From NCBI GenBank assembly GCA_023954375.1, contig JAMLIC010000030.1, positions 1-64,000 on the forward strand: a stretch of 64,000 nucleotides of DNA. The letters are read 5' to 3'. Source of the stretch: Planctomycetota bacterium (GTDB lineage: Bacteria; Planctomycetota; J058). A program made the translations under genes and the position numbers. This document shows positions 8,577-17,613 of this stretch, in pieces. The notes below the pieces were generated by a model, which searched no databases, was not told where the DNA came from, and saw only the letters and a list, made by a program, of their open reading frames with translations. How positions within the stretch are numbered: position 1 is the first letter of the stretch; every line of letters starts with the position of its first letter.

Positions 8577-9249
8577 CGCCCGACGGACCGAGGCGGGCCG
8601 CGAACCACCGCGCCGCCTCGTCGGCGACCTTCTCGAGCGCGCCGGGCTCCTCGAACAGGTGGGTGGCGCCGGGCACCACGACGAGCTCGTGCGGGCCCGC
8701 CAGGCGGCGGGCCGCGGCGCGGTTGAGGTCGAGCACCTCGGGGTCGGCCTGCCCGACGATCAGGAGGGTCGGCGCTCGCACCTGCTCGAGGGCGTCCGCC
8801 GCGAGGTCGGGCCGCCCGCCGCGGGACACGACCGCGCGGACGTCGTCGGGCCGCGCGGCGGCGGCGATGAGGGCCGCCGCCGCGCCGGTGCTCGCGCCGA
8901 AGAGCCCGAGCGGGAGCTGGCGCGTGAGCGGCTCGCCGCGGGCCCAGTCCACGGCGCCGATCATGCGGCGCGCCAGGAGGTCGATGTCGAAGCGCAGGTG
9001 GCCCGTCCACTCGTCGACGCGCCCCTCCTCGGCGCTCAGGAGGTCGAGGAGCAGCGTCGCCAGGCCGGCGTCGTTCAGGCGCTCCGCGACGAGGCGGTTG
9101 CGAGGGCTCGAGCGGCTGCTGCCGCTCCCGTGCGCGAACGCCACCAGCCCCGCCGCGCCGGCCGGGACGACGAGGTCGCCGTCCAGCCGGACGCCGTCGA
9201 GCGAGAGCGCGACCTGCCGGCCCGCGTGAGCGACCCTCCGGTCCACCAT
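8557..9249 (-). CDS. Alpha/beta hydrolase (dienelactone-hydrolase-like)
   Basis: A 230-residue alpha/beta hydrolase. The oxyanion region VAFAHGSGSSRSSPRN, nucleophile elbow GLFGASTGAAAAL (Ser), acid region LIVGQADPEVLDLN and catalytic His in PGATHLFEEPGAL are all in the expected order and spacing. Proteins of this exact type are often found next to a phosphoribosyltransferase of the kind encoded upstream, and some genomes fuse the two domains. AGGAGG immediately upstream supports ATG 9249. The stop overlaps the convergent CapA gene. The substrate is unknown; a small ester or peptide is expected for the family. The gene is probably co-transcribed with the phosphoribosyltransferase and CheR genes. 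Confidence 0.88.
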   Translation of the reverse strand: MVDRRVAHAGRQVALSLDGVRLDGDLVVPAGAAGLVAFAHGSGSSRSSPRNRLVAERLNDAGLATLLLDLLSAEEGRVDEWTGHLRFDIDLLARRMIGAVDWARGEPLTRQLPLGLFGASTGAAAALIAAAARPDDVRAVVSRGGRPDLAADALEQVRAPTLLIVGQADPEVLDLNRAAARRLAGPHELVVVPGATHLFEEPGALEKVADEAARWFAARLGPSGVTPTRA

Positions 9250-9263
9250 GACGTCCTCCTCCC

Positions 9264-9941
9264 TCACGTCGCCCGGGCGGGCGCGCGCCACGCGCGCGCG
9301 AGCAACGCCCGCACCTCGGCGTCGGAGGTCTGCCCGAACTCCTCGTACCACTGCCCGACCGCGAAGAAGGAGGGGGGCGCCGCCAGGCTGACCACCTCGT
9401 CGGCCTCGCCCCGCAAGAGCTCGATGGCCTCGCGTGACGCGACCGGGACGGCGACGACGACCGCCGCGGGTCCACGCTGGCGCACGGCGGCGACCGCCGC
9501 CCGCATGGTCGCGCCCGTCGCCAGCCCGTCGTCGACCAGCACCGCCGTCCGGCCGGCGAGCGGCGGGAAGGGGCGGTCGCCGCGGCAGTCCCGCTCGCGC
9601 CGGCGCAGCTCCTCCCGCTCCTGCGCCTCGACCGCGGCGACGTCCTCCTCCCGGAGCCCGAGGGCCCGGAGCACGTCCTCGTTCAGGACCCGCGCCCCGC
9701 CGCTGGCGATCGCGCCCATGGCGAGCTCGCCCTGCCCCGGCGCCCCCAGCTTGCGCACGACGACCACGTCGAGCGGGGCGTGCAGGGCCTCGGCGACCTC
9801 GTAGGCCACGGGCACGCCGCCCCGCGGCAGCGCCAGCACGACGGGGTCGCGGACGCGGGCTGCGAGCCCGGCGCCGAGGCGCCGCCCGGCCTCCGGGCGG
9901 TCGCGGTAGAGCGGCCCGTAGGGCTCGAACGTGGCGGCCAC
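9264..9941 (-). CDS. Type I phosphoribosyltransferase domain protein
   Basis: The 225-residue protein contains the PRPP-binding loop VLVDDGLATGATMRAAV and the upstream motif VLALPRGGVPVAYEVAEAL, the pattern of the PRTase family often annotated as predicted phosphoribosyltransferase. Residues VVVRKLGAPGQGELAMGAI follow, also typical. The acceptor base is unknown for this subfamily. GTG 9941 is preferred because GGAGGAGG lies just upstream; a longer GTG start near 9993 would overlap the CheR stop. The gap to the downstream hydrolase is 14 bp, so the two are in one transcript. The pairing of PRTase with an alpha/beta hydrolase recurs in many bacteria, often in stress-related contexts, but no reaction has been assigned that I know of. 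Confidence 0.88.
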   Translation of the reverse strand: MAATFEPYGPLYRDRPEAGRRLGAGLAARVRDPVVLALPRGGVPVAYEVAEALHAPLDVVVVRKLGAPGQGELAMGAIASGGARVLNEDVLRALGLREEDVAAVEAQEREELRRRERDCRGDRPFPPLAGRTAVLVDDGLATGATMRAAVAAVRQRGPAAVVVAVPVASREAIELLRGEADEVVSLAAPPSFFAVGQWYEEFGQTSDAEVRALLARAWRAPARAT

Positions 9942-9988
9942 GCTCACCTCCTCCGTCCACGGCTGCAAGCCGCTTGCCGCGGCGGGTG

Positions 9989-10810
9989 TCACGTCGCCGA
10001 GACGCCGGGCAGGCGGTACAGCCCGTCTCCCAGCGGCGTGAGGAGCTCGGCGGGCGGCAGGCGCTCCTTGCGGCCGATCACCAGGACCCCACCCGGGCGC
10101 AGGCGCCCGAGCAGGCGCGCCAGCGCCGCGCGCTGGCCGGGCTCGTCGAAGTAGGTGAACGCCAGGTTGCGGCAGAGCACCAGGTCGAAGGTCTCGTCGG
10201 GGAGGTCCCGCCGCAGGTCCGTCTGGCGCAGCTCGACGACGTCGCGCAGGCGCGGCGCGAGGCAGGCCTCGTCGCCCGCGCGCGTGAAGCAGGCGTCCGC
10301 CCAGCCGGCCGGCAGGTCGCGCAGGCTCCCTGGCGGGTAGCAGGCGCGCCGCGCGCGCGCGAGCACCGCCGCGTCGACGTCGGTCGCGAGCACGCGGAGG
10401 GTCACACCGGGTGCCGCGGGCGCGAGCACCCTGTCCCAGAGCAGCGCGAGCGTGTAGGGCTCCTCGCCCGAGGCGCAGCCCGCGCTCCAGCACGCGAGCG
10501 GCGCCCCGCGTGCCCGCGCCTCGCGCGCGAGCGGGGGCAGGAGGTCGTCGGCGAGGCGCGCGAACACCCGCCGGTCGCGCCAGAAGCGGGAGATCGTGAT
10601 CCGGCACAGCGCGTCGAGCGCGCGCCACTCGACCTCGTCGCCGGCCTCGAGCCGCGCGCGGTAGGCCGCGAGGTCGGGGAGCCCGAGCGCCTCGAGCCGC
10701 CGCGCCAGCCGCTTGCGCACCTGCCCGCGCACCCGGCGGAAGCCGGGCCAGCGCAGGCCGAGCCGGGGGAGGGCCCACTGGAGGAACGCGACGCACTCGC
10801 CGTCGGTCAT
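9989..10810 (-). CDS. cheR: CheR-family protein-glutamate methyltransferase
   Basis: The 273-residue product has an all-helical N-terminal domain (RVRGQVRKRLARRLEALGL) and the CheR SAM-binding domain: WSAGCASGEEPYTLALL, RVLATDVDAAVLARAR, CYPPGSLRDLP and FDLVLCRNLAFTYFDE. CheR uses S-adenosylmethionine to methylate glutamates on chemoreceptors. No other chemotaxis gene (mcp, cheA, cheW, cheB) is in the window, so it is an orphan and could act in an alternative or non-motility system. It ends in GGVLVIGRKERLP, where most CheR proteins have GHSE; RKE at that site suggests it may be a divergent paralogue. It is the first gene of the run with the phosphoribosyltransferase and hydrolase. Confidence 0.88.
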   Translation of the reverse strand: MTDGECVAFLQWALPRLGLRWPGFRRVRGQVRKRLARRLEALGLPDLAAYRARLEAGDEVEWRALDALCRITISRFWRDRRVFARLADDLLPPLAREARARGAPLACWSAGCASGEEPYTLALLWDRVLAPAAPGVTLRVLATDVDAAVLARARRACYPPGSLRDLPAGWADACFTRAGDEACLAPRLRDVVELRQTDLRRDLPDETFDLVLCRNLAFTYFDEPGQRAALARLLGRLRPGGVLVIGRKERLPPAELLTPLGDGLYRLPGVSAT

Positions 10811-11272
10811 CGCCCCTCATCCCGGCGACCGTGCTCCGCACGCTCCGCGGCCCGCCGCCCTCCTGCCGGGTGGCTGCGAGCCTCTCCTCGGCCCGTCGCT
10901 GCGGGCGCGCGGTGTTCGTCACCACCCCCGGGCCCGATCGCCCGGTCCGCTCGCCGCGGCCGGCGAGGCCCCCCTCGATCGAGGGTCAGCGGCGCCTGGC
11001 AGCTCGATCTCGTCGAGCCGCCAGGAGCCCGAGCTCCGGGCGCTCCCGGCGCCCTCGTCGGCCCGCGCGAGGAGCGAGCGAGGCCCCGCCGTCGCCCAGA
11101 GCGACGCGCGCGCCGCGCACCAGGCCTCGGCCGGTCGCCCTCGGTCGGCACGCTCACGCGGGCCCGGGGGGCTGGACCCGCTCACCGGCGAAGAGGCCGC
11201 CGCGCCGACGGCACGTGCACGGGAGCCCACCTTGCTACCCGGCCGCCACCAACCCTATCGAGAGAGGTCGAG
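10811..11272. other. Intergenic region between cheR and the repeat lipoprotein gene
   Basis: No convincing coding region is visible in these 462 bases; frames on both strands are Arg/Ala/Pro-rich shadows. There is an imperfect hairpin at 10995-11025: CCTGGC and GCTCGA pair with TCGAGC and GCCAGG around a 5-nt loop with one mismatch. A short palindrome CCTCGATCGAGG lies just before it, at about 10974-10985. The region should hold divergent promoters for the cheR and lipoprotein genes, but no clear -35/-10 pair was found. Confidence 0.5.
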
Positions 11273-14200
11273 ATGAGGTCCATGGGCACGGATCTGGCGA
11301 GGTCGGGCGCGTGGTTGCCCCTGTTGCTCCTCGGCGCGTGCGCGGAGCGACCTGCGCCCGTCGAGGTCGCCGACGGGGGCGGAGACGCCGCCGCGATCGC
11401 CTCCGCCGCGCTGGCGTCGTCGCCGGCCGACGCGCCGCCGCAGGGCCTGGACGTCGCTTCCATCATGCGGCGGGTCCACTTCGCGTTCCGCGCAGAGGGC
11501 GAGGAGTTCACCGGCGGGCACGGCACCTACGGCGTGAAGGTCGGGCCGCAGGGGCGGGTGGAGCTGACGCCGTGTCGCCGCGGGGCGGAGGTGGCGGGCG
11601 CGCCGCCTCCGCAGGTCGAGCGCGGCGCGCCGCTGACGCTCGAGACGGTGGCCGTGGAGCGGGGCGGGGCGGCCCTGGCCGCGGGCGAGGCCCGCGGGCG
11701 GGTCGAGGGCGACGGCAGCCTCTCGATCGCGCGCGGCGCCGTCGTCGAGCACCTGCACAACGGGGACGACGGCGTCGAGCAGAGCTGGTCCTTCGCCGCC
11801 CCGCCGCCGGGCGAGGGTGACCTGACGGTGCGCGTGCGGCCCACGGGCCAGGGCTACGCCGGCCGGACGGAGAAGGGCCACCACTTCGTCGATCCGGCCA
11901 CGGGCCTGGGCTTCCGCTACGGCCTGGCGACCTGGATCGACGCGTCGGGCGCGCGCACGGGCGTCGACGTGCAGCGCGCCCCGGGCGGCGACCTCGTGCT
12001 GACCGTCCCGCACGACGTGCTCGCGGCCTCCAGCTTCCCGGCGGTGCTCGACCCGACGATCGGGCCCGAGCTCGGGCTCGACGCGCCGATCCTCGCCGCC
12101 CCGCCGGGAAACCAGTTCGCGGCGGACGTGGCCTTCGACGGGAGCAACTTCCTGGTGGTGTGGCTGGACCCGCGCACGACGAACGCCGTGATCATGGCCA
12201 CCCGCGTGACCCGGACCGGCGAGGTGCTCGACCCCGGGGGCATCGTCGTGAACCGCGCCGACGAGCAGACCCTGCACGGGCCGCGCGTGGTCTTCGGCGG
12301 CCCGGACTTCCTGGTGGCCTGGGGCGGCGTCGAGGGGAACGACGTCGCGATCCGGGGGGCGCGCGTGTCCACGACGGGCGCCGTGCTCGACGCCACCTCC
12401 GCCGTGCTCCTGCTCGGCGCGTACCAGCCTGCGCTCGCGTTCGACGGGGAGAACTACCTGGCCGTCGGGACGGAGCTCGATGCCGACGGCGGCGTGTTCG
12501 CCGCGCGGGTGACCCGCGGCGGGGTGGTCCTCGACGACCCGCCGGTGCTCGTGGCCTCCCAGGGCCACCAGCCCGCGGTGGCGTTCGGGGGGGGGAACTA
12601 CCTGGTCGTGTGGACCGACCAGCGCAACGGCATCGAGGACATCTACGGCAACCTGGTGAGCCCTGCCGGCACGCTCGTCAACCCGAACGGCATCCCGATC
12701 CACACGTCGGACGACGTCTCGTTCCAGCCCGCGGTCGCCTTCGACGGGAGCCAGCACCTCGTGGTCTTCAGGGAGCGGCATGGGACGAGCGGGCCGACGA
12801 GCGACATCCTCGGCCGCCGCGTGACGACGGTCGGCGGCGCCGGCGATCCCATCACGATCGCCGCCGCGGACGGACACCGGTTCTCTCCCGCGGTGGCCTT
12901 CGGCGGCGCGCACTTCCTCGTCGTGTGGAGCGACGAGAGGTCGGGAGACCAGGACCTCCGCGGCGCGCGCGTGGACCGCGACGGCCTCGTGAACCCGAAC
13001 GACGCCACGGCTGGGGTGGTGATCTCGGCCTTCCCCGGGGGGCAGCCGGACCGCGCCGCCCTGGCGTTCGATGGCACGAACTTCCTGGTCGTGTGGGACG
13101 AAGACCGGAACGTCAACAGCCCGCCGCCGTCCTCGCTCCGGGACACCTTCGCCGCCCGGGTGAGCCAGTCGATGACGGTCCTCGACCCGCTCGGGGTGCT
13201 GCTCTCGACGGTCGTGACCAACGCCCAGACCGATGCGGCGGTGGCGCACGACGGCACCGACTACCTCATCGTGTGGAGCGACACCCGCGGCCCGAGCAAG
13301 ACGATCGTCGGCGTCCGGGTCAGCCGCACGGGCGCGGTGCGAGACCCGAGCGGGCTCGTCCTGGGGTCGCTGGGGGCGCTCTCCGACCAGGCGCGCCCGG
13401 CCGCGGCCTGGAACGGGAGCCGCTACCTGGTCGTGTGGGAGGGCTACGCGTCGGGGTCGGCGTCGTTCGACGTCGAGGGCGCGCTCGTCGCGCCCGACGG
13501 GACCGGCGCGGGCGTGACGATCAGCGACGGGCCGGGCGACCAGGTGGCGCCGCGGGTGGCGTTCGGCGGCGGGTCCTTCCTCGTGGTGTGGCAGGACCTG
13601 CGCGGCGGGGCGACCTACGACGTGTTCGGCGCGCGCGTCAGCGGCGCGGGCGCGGTGCTCGACCCGGCCGGGATCGCCATCAGCGCCGCGAGCGGCGACC
13701 AGGTCGAGCCGGTCGTGGCCTACGGCTCGTCGAGCTTCCTCGTGGCCTGGTCGGACTCCCGCGCGGGGAGCGCCGACATCTTCGCCGCGCGCGTGTCCAA
13801 GAACGGCGGCCTGCTCGACGGCCCGGCGTCGAGCGGCGGGATCGTGGTGTCCGGCGCGCCGGGCAACCAGTCGCGGCCCGCGATCGCCTTCAACGGGAGC
13901 GGCTACTTCGTGGTCTGGGAGGACCGGCGCGCCGGCGCGGGCGACATCTACGGCACGCCGGTGAACACGAACGGCGCCGTGGGCGCCCCGACCGGGCGGC
14001 GGATCTCCGGCGCCGCGGGCGACCAGACGCGGCCGGCGATCGCCTACCACGGCAAGGGCTACCTGGTGGTGTGGGAGGACCGGCGCGCGGGCGGCGCGGC
14101 GGCGCTCTACGGCGCGCGGCTCACCAAGCAGGGCGCGCTCATGGACGAGGAGGGCTTCCTCGTCGCCAGCGGCGACACCGAGCACCGGGCGCCGGCCCTG

Positions 14201-14293
14201 TCCGCGCGCTCGGGGCAGGCGCTCTGCGCCTTCCACCGCCTCGTGCCGTCGTTCGCCGCGATCCGGGCGCGCGCCCGGCTGATCACGCCCTGA
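11273..14293 (+). CDS. Repeat-rich lipoprotein (LVVWxDxR repeats)
   Basis: A 1006-residue exported protein. The N-terminus has a hydrophobic stretch WLPLLLLGAC, whose LGAC is a lipobox, so Cys would be lipidated after cleavage. Residues about 60-270 form a unique domain. From about residue 275 to the end there are 13 copies of a 50-65 residue unit centred on variants of FLVVWxDxR, each preceded by AFDGxN-like and followed by GARVSxxGxVLD-like turns. This pattern is typical of secreted beta-propeller or beta-sheet repeat proteins in Planctomycetota and Myxococcota; the function is unknown. ATG 11273 is preceded by AGAGAGG. A hairpin follows the stop. The next gene on the same strand encodes a second lipoprotein, the peroxidase. 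Confidence 0.88.
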   Translation: MRSMGTDLARSGAWLPLLLLGACAERPAPVEVADGGGDAAAIASAALASSPADAPPQGLDVASIMRRVHFAFRAEGEEFTGGHGTYGVKVGPQGRVELTPCRRGAEVAGAPPPQVERGAPLTLETVAVERGGAALAAGEARGRVEGDGSLSIARGAVVEHLHNGDDGVEQSWSFAAPPPGEGDLTVRVRPTGQGYAGRTEKGHHFVDPATGLGFRYGLATWIDASGARTGVDVQRAPGGDLVLTVPHDVLAASSFPAVLDPTIGPELGLDAPILAAPPGNQFAADVAFDGSNFLVVWLDPRTTNAVIMATRVTRTGEVLDPGGIVVNRADEQTLHGPRVVFGGPDFLVAWGGVEGNDVAIRGARVSTTGAVLDATSAVLLLGAYQPALAFDGENYLAVGTELDADGGVFAARVTRGGVVLDDPPVLVASQGHQPAVAFGGGNYLVVWTDQRNGIEDIYGNLVSPAGTLVNPNGIPIHTSDDVSFQPAVAFDGSQHLVVFRERHGTSGPTSDILGRRVTTVGGAGDPITIAAADGHRFSPAVAFGGAHFLVVWSDERSGDQDLRGARVDRDGLVNPNDATAGVVISAFPGGQPDRAALAFDGTNFLVVWDEDRNVNSPPPSSLRDTFAARVSQSMTVLDPLGVLLSTVVTNAQTDAAVAHDGTDYLIVWSDTRGPSKTIVGVRVSRTGAVRDPSGLVLGSLGALSDQARPAAAWNGSRYLVVWEGYASGSASFDVEGALVAPDGTGAGVTISDGPGDQVAPRVAFGGGSFLVVWQDLRGGATYDVFGARVSGAGAVLDPAGIAISAASGDQVEPVVAYGSSSFLVAWSDSRAGSADIFAARVSKNGGLLDGPASSGGIVVSGAPGNQSRPAIAFNGSGYFVVWEDRRAGAGDIYGTPVNTNGAVGAPTGRRISGAAGDQTRPAIAYHGKGYLVVWEDRRAGGAAALYGARLTKQGALMDEEGFLVASGDTEHRAPALSARSGQALCAFHRLVPSFAAIRARARLITP

Positions 14294-14300
14294 CGGCGCC

Positions 14301-14332
14301 CGCGGGCGCGCGGCGCCGGCCGCGCGCCCGCG
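14301..14332 (+). terminator. Strong hairpin after the repeat lipoprotein gene
   Basis: Fourteen base pairs of uninterrupted G/C pairing around a 4-nt loop lie 8 bp after the lipoprotein stop. The left arm runs 14301-14314 and the right arm 14319-14332. No U-tract follows, so termination may be weak or Rho-assisted. The remaining bases to 14599 hold no gene that I can support, only a minor 7-bp hairpin at 14540-14556. Confidence 0.5.
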
Positions 14333-14599
14333 CCGGCCTGCTGCTCCTCGCGCGGCGAGGTCGCCCTCACCGTCGCCGCGCTCGCGCGCCGGGACCGCGG
14401 CGGTCGGGCTCCTACCCTGTCATGGCAGCTCCCATCGGACGACTCGGCGCCAGGAGGCGTCCACCGCCCCGGACGCGCCGCCGCGCCGCGTCCACCGGCG
14501 AGACGCTCAGGGACCCGTGCTCGAGGCGCTCGGCGAGGAGCGAGCGTTGCGCTCGCGCCGCGCGGGCGGGGACGAGGATCGCCCAGGAGACGACGTAGC

Positions 14600-16393
14600 A
14601 TGCAGATCACGTCAGACGTCCGATCGACGCCCCCCACATCGAGCGGAGAAAAGGGCGCGCGCCGGGGGCCGATCCCCCGCGCCGCGGCACGCCGGCCTCG
14701 AGGGCGCGCCGCCGGGCGACCGTCCGTCGTCGCCCTCGTGGGCCTGGGCCTCCTGGCGGGGGGTTGCGCCGAGGGCGAGCCCTCGGCCACCGCCGCGGCG
14801 GGGGCGACCGCCCCGCTCCGGCACGTCATGCCCAGCTTCGAGCCCCGCTCGATCGACGGCGCGGGCAACAACCTGGCGCACCCCGACGACGGCAAGGCCC
14901 ACGTGGCCCTGCTCCGCCTCACCTACAGCGACTACGGCGACGGGGTGTCGACGCCGGCCGGCGCGGCGCGACCGAGCCCGCGCGCGATCAGCAACGCGGT
15001 CCACGCGCAGGAGGGTCCCGTCTTCAACCGGCTGCGCGCCAGCGACCTGTTCTGGCTCTGGGGGCAGTTCCTCGACCACGACCTCGACCTCACCGAGCCG
15101 GCCGTGCCGGTCGAGCCGTTCGCGATCGAGGTCCCCGTGGGCGACCCCTCGTTCGATCCGCTGGGCCTCGGCGGGCAGACGATCCCCTTGAACCGCTCCA
15201 CCCACGTCCCCGGCAGCCAGCCGCGGGAGCAGCTCAACGAGCTCACGGCCTGGATCGACGCCTCCATGGTCTACGGGTCGGACGCCACGCGGCAGGCCGC
15301 GCTGCGCGCCAACGACGGCACGGGGCGCCTGCGGGTCGACGCCTCGGACGGGGTCGGCGACCTGCTGCCGCGCAACACCCTCGGGCTGCCCAACGGCCCG
15401 CCCGACCCGACGCACTTCGTCGCGGGCGACGTGCGGGCCAACGAGAACGTGCTGCTCACGGCCATGCACACCCTCTGGGTCCGCGAGCACAACCGGCTGG
15501 CGGACCTCTACCGGGAGCGCTACCCGGCCGCGTCCGACGACCAGCTCTACGAGCTCGCGCGCCGCTGGGTCGGCGCCGAGATCCAGGCGATCACCTACGA
15601 GGAGTGGCTCCCGCTGCTGATCGGCCGCGCCGCCCTCCCGCCCTACGCCGGCCATGACCCCACGGGGCGGGCGGGGATCTTCAACGAGTTCTCGGCCGCC
15701 TGCTTCCGCCTGGGCCACAGCCTGCTCTCGGACCGCCTCCTGCGGCTCGACGCCGACCTGCGCCCGCTCCCGGAGGGGCACCTGTCCCTGCGCGAGGCCT
15801 TCTTCAGCCCCGCGCGGCTGCTCGAGGGCGGGATCGAGCCGCTCCTGCGCGGCGCCGCCTACCAGACCTGCCAGGACCTCGACGCGCGCGTCGTGGACGG
15901 CGTGCGCAACTTCCTCTTCGGCGCGCCCGGGTCGGGCGGGCTGGACCTCGTGTCGCTGAACATCCAGCGCGGCCGCGACCACGGCCTGCCCTCCTACAAC
16001 GCGGTCCGCGGCCACCTCGGGCTGACCCCGAGGACGGAGTTCGACCAGGTCAGCTCGGACCCTGAGCTCCGGGCCGGCCTCCGCGCCGTCTACGCCCGGG
16101 TGGACGACATCGACCTCTGGACCGGCGCGGTCTCGGAGGACCCGGTGCCCGGCGCGATGACCGGCGAGCTCCTCACGGCGGTGCTCGCGCGGCAGTTCGC
16201 GCTCCTGCGGGACCACGACCGGTTCTTCTACCTCCACGCCTTCGAGGGGCGCGAGCGGGCCGAGCTCAGGGGCACCCGCCTGGGGGACGTGATCCGGCGC
16301 AACACGACGATCGGCAGGGAGCTGCAGGCCTCGGTCTTCGTCGCCCCCCGCGGACCCGCGCGGCCGGTCACGCTCGCCGCGGCGCGCGAGTAG
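14600..16393 (+). CDS. Animal-type heme peroxidase family lipoprotein
   Basis: A 597-residue member of the peroxidase-cyclooxygenase (animal heme peroxidase) superfamily. The distal motif WGQFLDHDLDLT (His about residue 158) is present, as are LNELTAWIDASMVYGSD, RANENVLLTAMHTLWVREHN with the catalytic Arg and Glu, the proximal EFSAACFRLGHSLL (His about 372) and LNIQRGRDHGLPSYN. All key heme-site residues are therefore kept. The N-terminus is long and basic, then VVALVGLGLLAGGC fits a lipoprotein signal, placing the enzyme outside the cytoplasmic membrane. Bacterial relatives oxidise halides or phenolic compounds or serve in defence; the substrate here is unknown. ATG 14600 gives an unusually long n-region; a downstream start would also retain the lipobox. 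Confidence 0.92.
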   Translation: MQITSDVRSTPPTSSGEKGARRGPIPRAAARRPRGRAAGRPSVVALVGLGLLAGGCAEGEPSATAAAGATAPLRHVMPSFEPRSIDGAGNNLAHPDDGKAHVALLRLTYSDYGDGVSTPAGAARPSPRAISNAVHAQEGPVFNRLRASDLFWLWGQFLDHDLDLTEPAVPVEPFAIEVPVGDPSFDPLGLGGQTIPLNRSTHVPGSQPREQLNELTAWIDASMVYGSDATRQAALRANDGTGRLRVDASDGVGDLLPRNTLGLPNGPPDPTHFVAGDVRANENVLLTAMHTLWVREHNRLADLYRERYPAASDDQLYELARRWVGAEIQAITYEEWLPLLIGRAALPPYAGHDPTGRAGIFNEFSAACFRLGHSLLSDRLLRLDADLRPLPEGHLSLREAFFSPARLLEGGIEPLLRGAAYQTCQDLDARVVDGVRNFLFGAPGSGGLDLVSLNIQRGRDHGLPSYNAVRGHLGLTPRTEFDQVSSDPELRAGLRAVYARVDDIDLWTGAVSEDPVPGAMTGELLTAVLARQFALLRDHDRFFYLHAFEGRERAELRGTRLGDVIRRNTTIGRELQASVFVAPRGPARPVTLAAARE

Positions 16394-16503
16394 CTCCTTC
16401 GGGCGCGCCTCTGCTCGACCGCTCGCGCGCCGCGCCTCCGTCCGCCGCGCGAGCGCGCCGCACGTCGCGCGGCTTCGCGCGCGAGACGAACCGTCCGCTC
16501 GGC

Positions 16504-16533
16504 TTGACACTCCGTGACCGGACGCCGCACAAT
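16504..16533 (+). promoter_or_regulatory. Sigma70-like promoter for the desaturase gene
   Basis: A perfect TTGACA (16504-16509) is followed after 18 bp by CACAAT (16528-16533), a four-of-six match to TATAAT. Transcription would begin near 16540. This lies downstream of the earliest in-frame GTG (16514), which supports a later translation start for the desaturase. Confidence 0.55.
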
Positions 16534-16606
16534 CCCGCGCCCGATCCGGTCCGCCGCGGGGGCGGGGCCGGAGGAGCGGTCTCCGCTCGGGGTCGGGGGA
16601 CGCGCG

Positions 16607-17506
16607 GTGGAGCAGCAGCAGCAGCAGGGCAGGCTGGACCGGGTCACGCGGGCCTTCAACACGACCGTGTTCTTCGGCCTGCACGTGCTCGCGATCTCGC
16701 TCGCGCTCCACACGGGCGTGAGCGCGAGCGCGCTCGCGCTGTTCGCGGTGACCTCGGCGGCGCTCCTGTTCGGCATCACGGCCGGCTACCACCGCTACTT
16801 CTCCCACCGGACCTTCCAGACGAGCCGCGCCTTCCAGTTCGTGCTCGCGCTGCTGGGCACGCTGGCCCTGCAGAAGGGGGTGCTCTGGTGGGCGAGCCAC
16901 CACCGGCGTCACCACCGCGAGTCGGACCAAGAGGGCGACGTGCACTCGCCCGTGCGCCGCGGCTTCTGGTGGGCGCACCTGGGCTGGATCCTCGTCCCCG
17001 ACTGGGAGGCGACCGACCTCGACGGGATCAAGGACATGGCCGTCTACCCCGAGCTGCGCTGGCTGAACCAGCACTACCTCCTCCCGCCGCTCGGGCTCTC
17101 CGTGCTCGTGGGCTGCACCCTGGGCGCGCAGCACCTCGCCTGGGGCTGCTTCATGAGCACCATGGTCGTGGGGCACGCGACGTTCTGCGTGAACTCGCTG
17201 GCGCACCTGGTGGGCGCGCGCGTCTACGAGACGAGCGACCACAGCCGCAACAACTGGGCGCTCGCGCTGCTGACCTTCGGCGAGGGCTGGCACAACAACC
17301 ACCACTTCTTCCCCGCCTCGGCGCGCCAGGGCTTCCGCTGGTGGGAGGTGGACGTGACGTACTACGTCCTGTGCCTGCTCGAGCGGCTGGGCGTGGTGTG
17401 GGGGGTGCGGCGACCCGCGGCGGAGATCGTCGCCGGCTGGCTGGGCGGGAAGAACCACCTGGTCGTCCGCGCGGCCGCCGCGCCGGTGGACGTCGACGCG
17501 GGGTGA
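16607..17506 (+). CDS. Acyl-CoA/fatty acid desaturase (membrane di-iron)
   Basis: The protein (299 residues from GTG 16607) is an integral membrane desaturase of the stearoyl-CoA delta-9 type. It has the three histidine boxes: HRYFSH, HRRHH and HNNHH, plus NSLAH and DHSRNNW between them, the ligand set for a di-iron centre. Several hydrophobic helices (LHVLAISLALHTGV, LSVLVGCTLGAQHLAW) flank the boxes. The enzyme inserts a cis double bond into acyl chains using O2 and an electron donor. An upstream GTG at 16514 would add 31 residues, but a good promoter predicts transcription starting after it. GTG 16607 begins a short Gln run encoded by CAG repeats. An aerobic lifestyle is implied. Confidence 0.92.
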   Translation: MEQQQQQGRLDRVTRAFNTTVFFGLHVLAISLALHTGVSASALALFAVTSAALLFGITAGYHRYFSHRTFQTSRAFQFVLALLGTLALQKGVLWWASHHRRHHRESDQEGDVHSPVRRGFWWAHLGWILVPDWEATDLDGIKDMAVYPELRWLNQHYLLPPLGLSVLVGCTLGAQHLAWGCFMSTMVVGHATFCVNSLAHLVGARVYETSDHSRNNWALALLTFGEGWHNNHHFFPASARQGFRWWEVDVTYYVLCLLERLGVVWGVRRPAAEIVAGWLGGKNHLVVRAAAAPVDVDAG

Positions 17507-17613
17507 GACGGGCCGCGGGGCTCAGCGCCCCAGAGCGCCGCCTCGCGGCGGAGGAGCGGTGCCGGCGTCCGATGCACCAGAGCACGTGAGCGCGCGCCCG
17601 AGCCCGCCGCCGC

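Noticed and set aside
11350..14250. Minus-strand frame antisense to the repeat lipoprotein.
   Set aside because: Its apparent repeats mirror the sense-strand repeats; no independent start or ribosome site.
16615..16629. CAG repeat in the desaturase start, considered an expansion or frameshift hot spot.
   Set aside because: Only five Gln codons; no evidence for variation.
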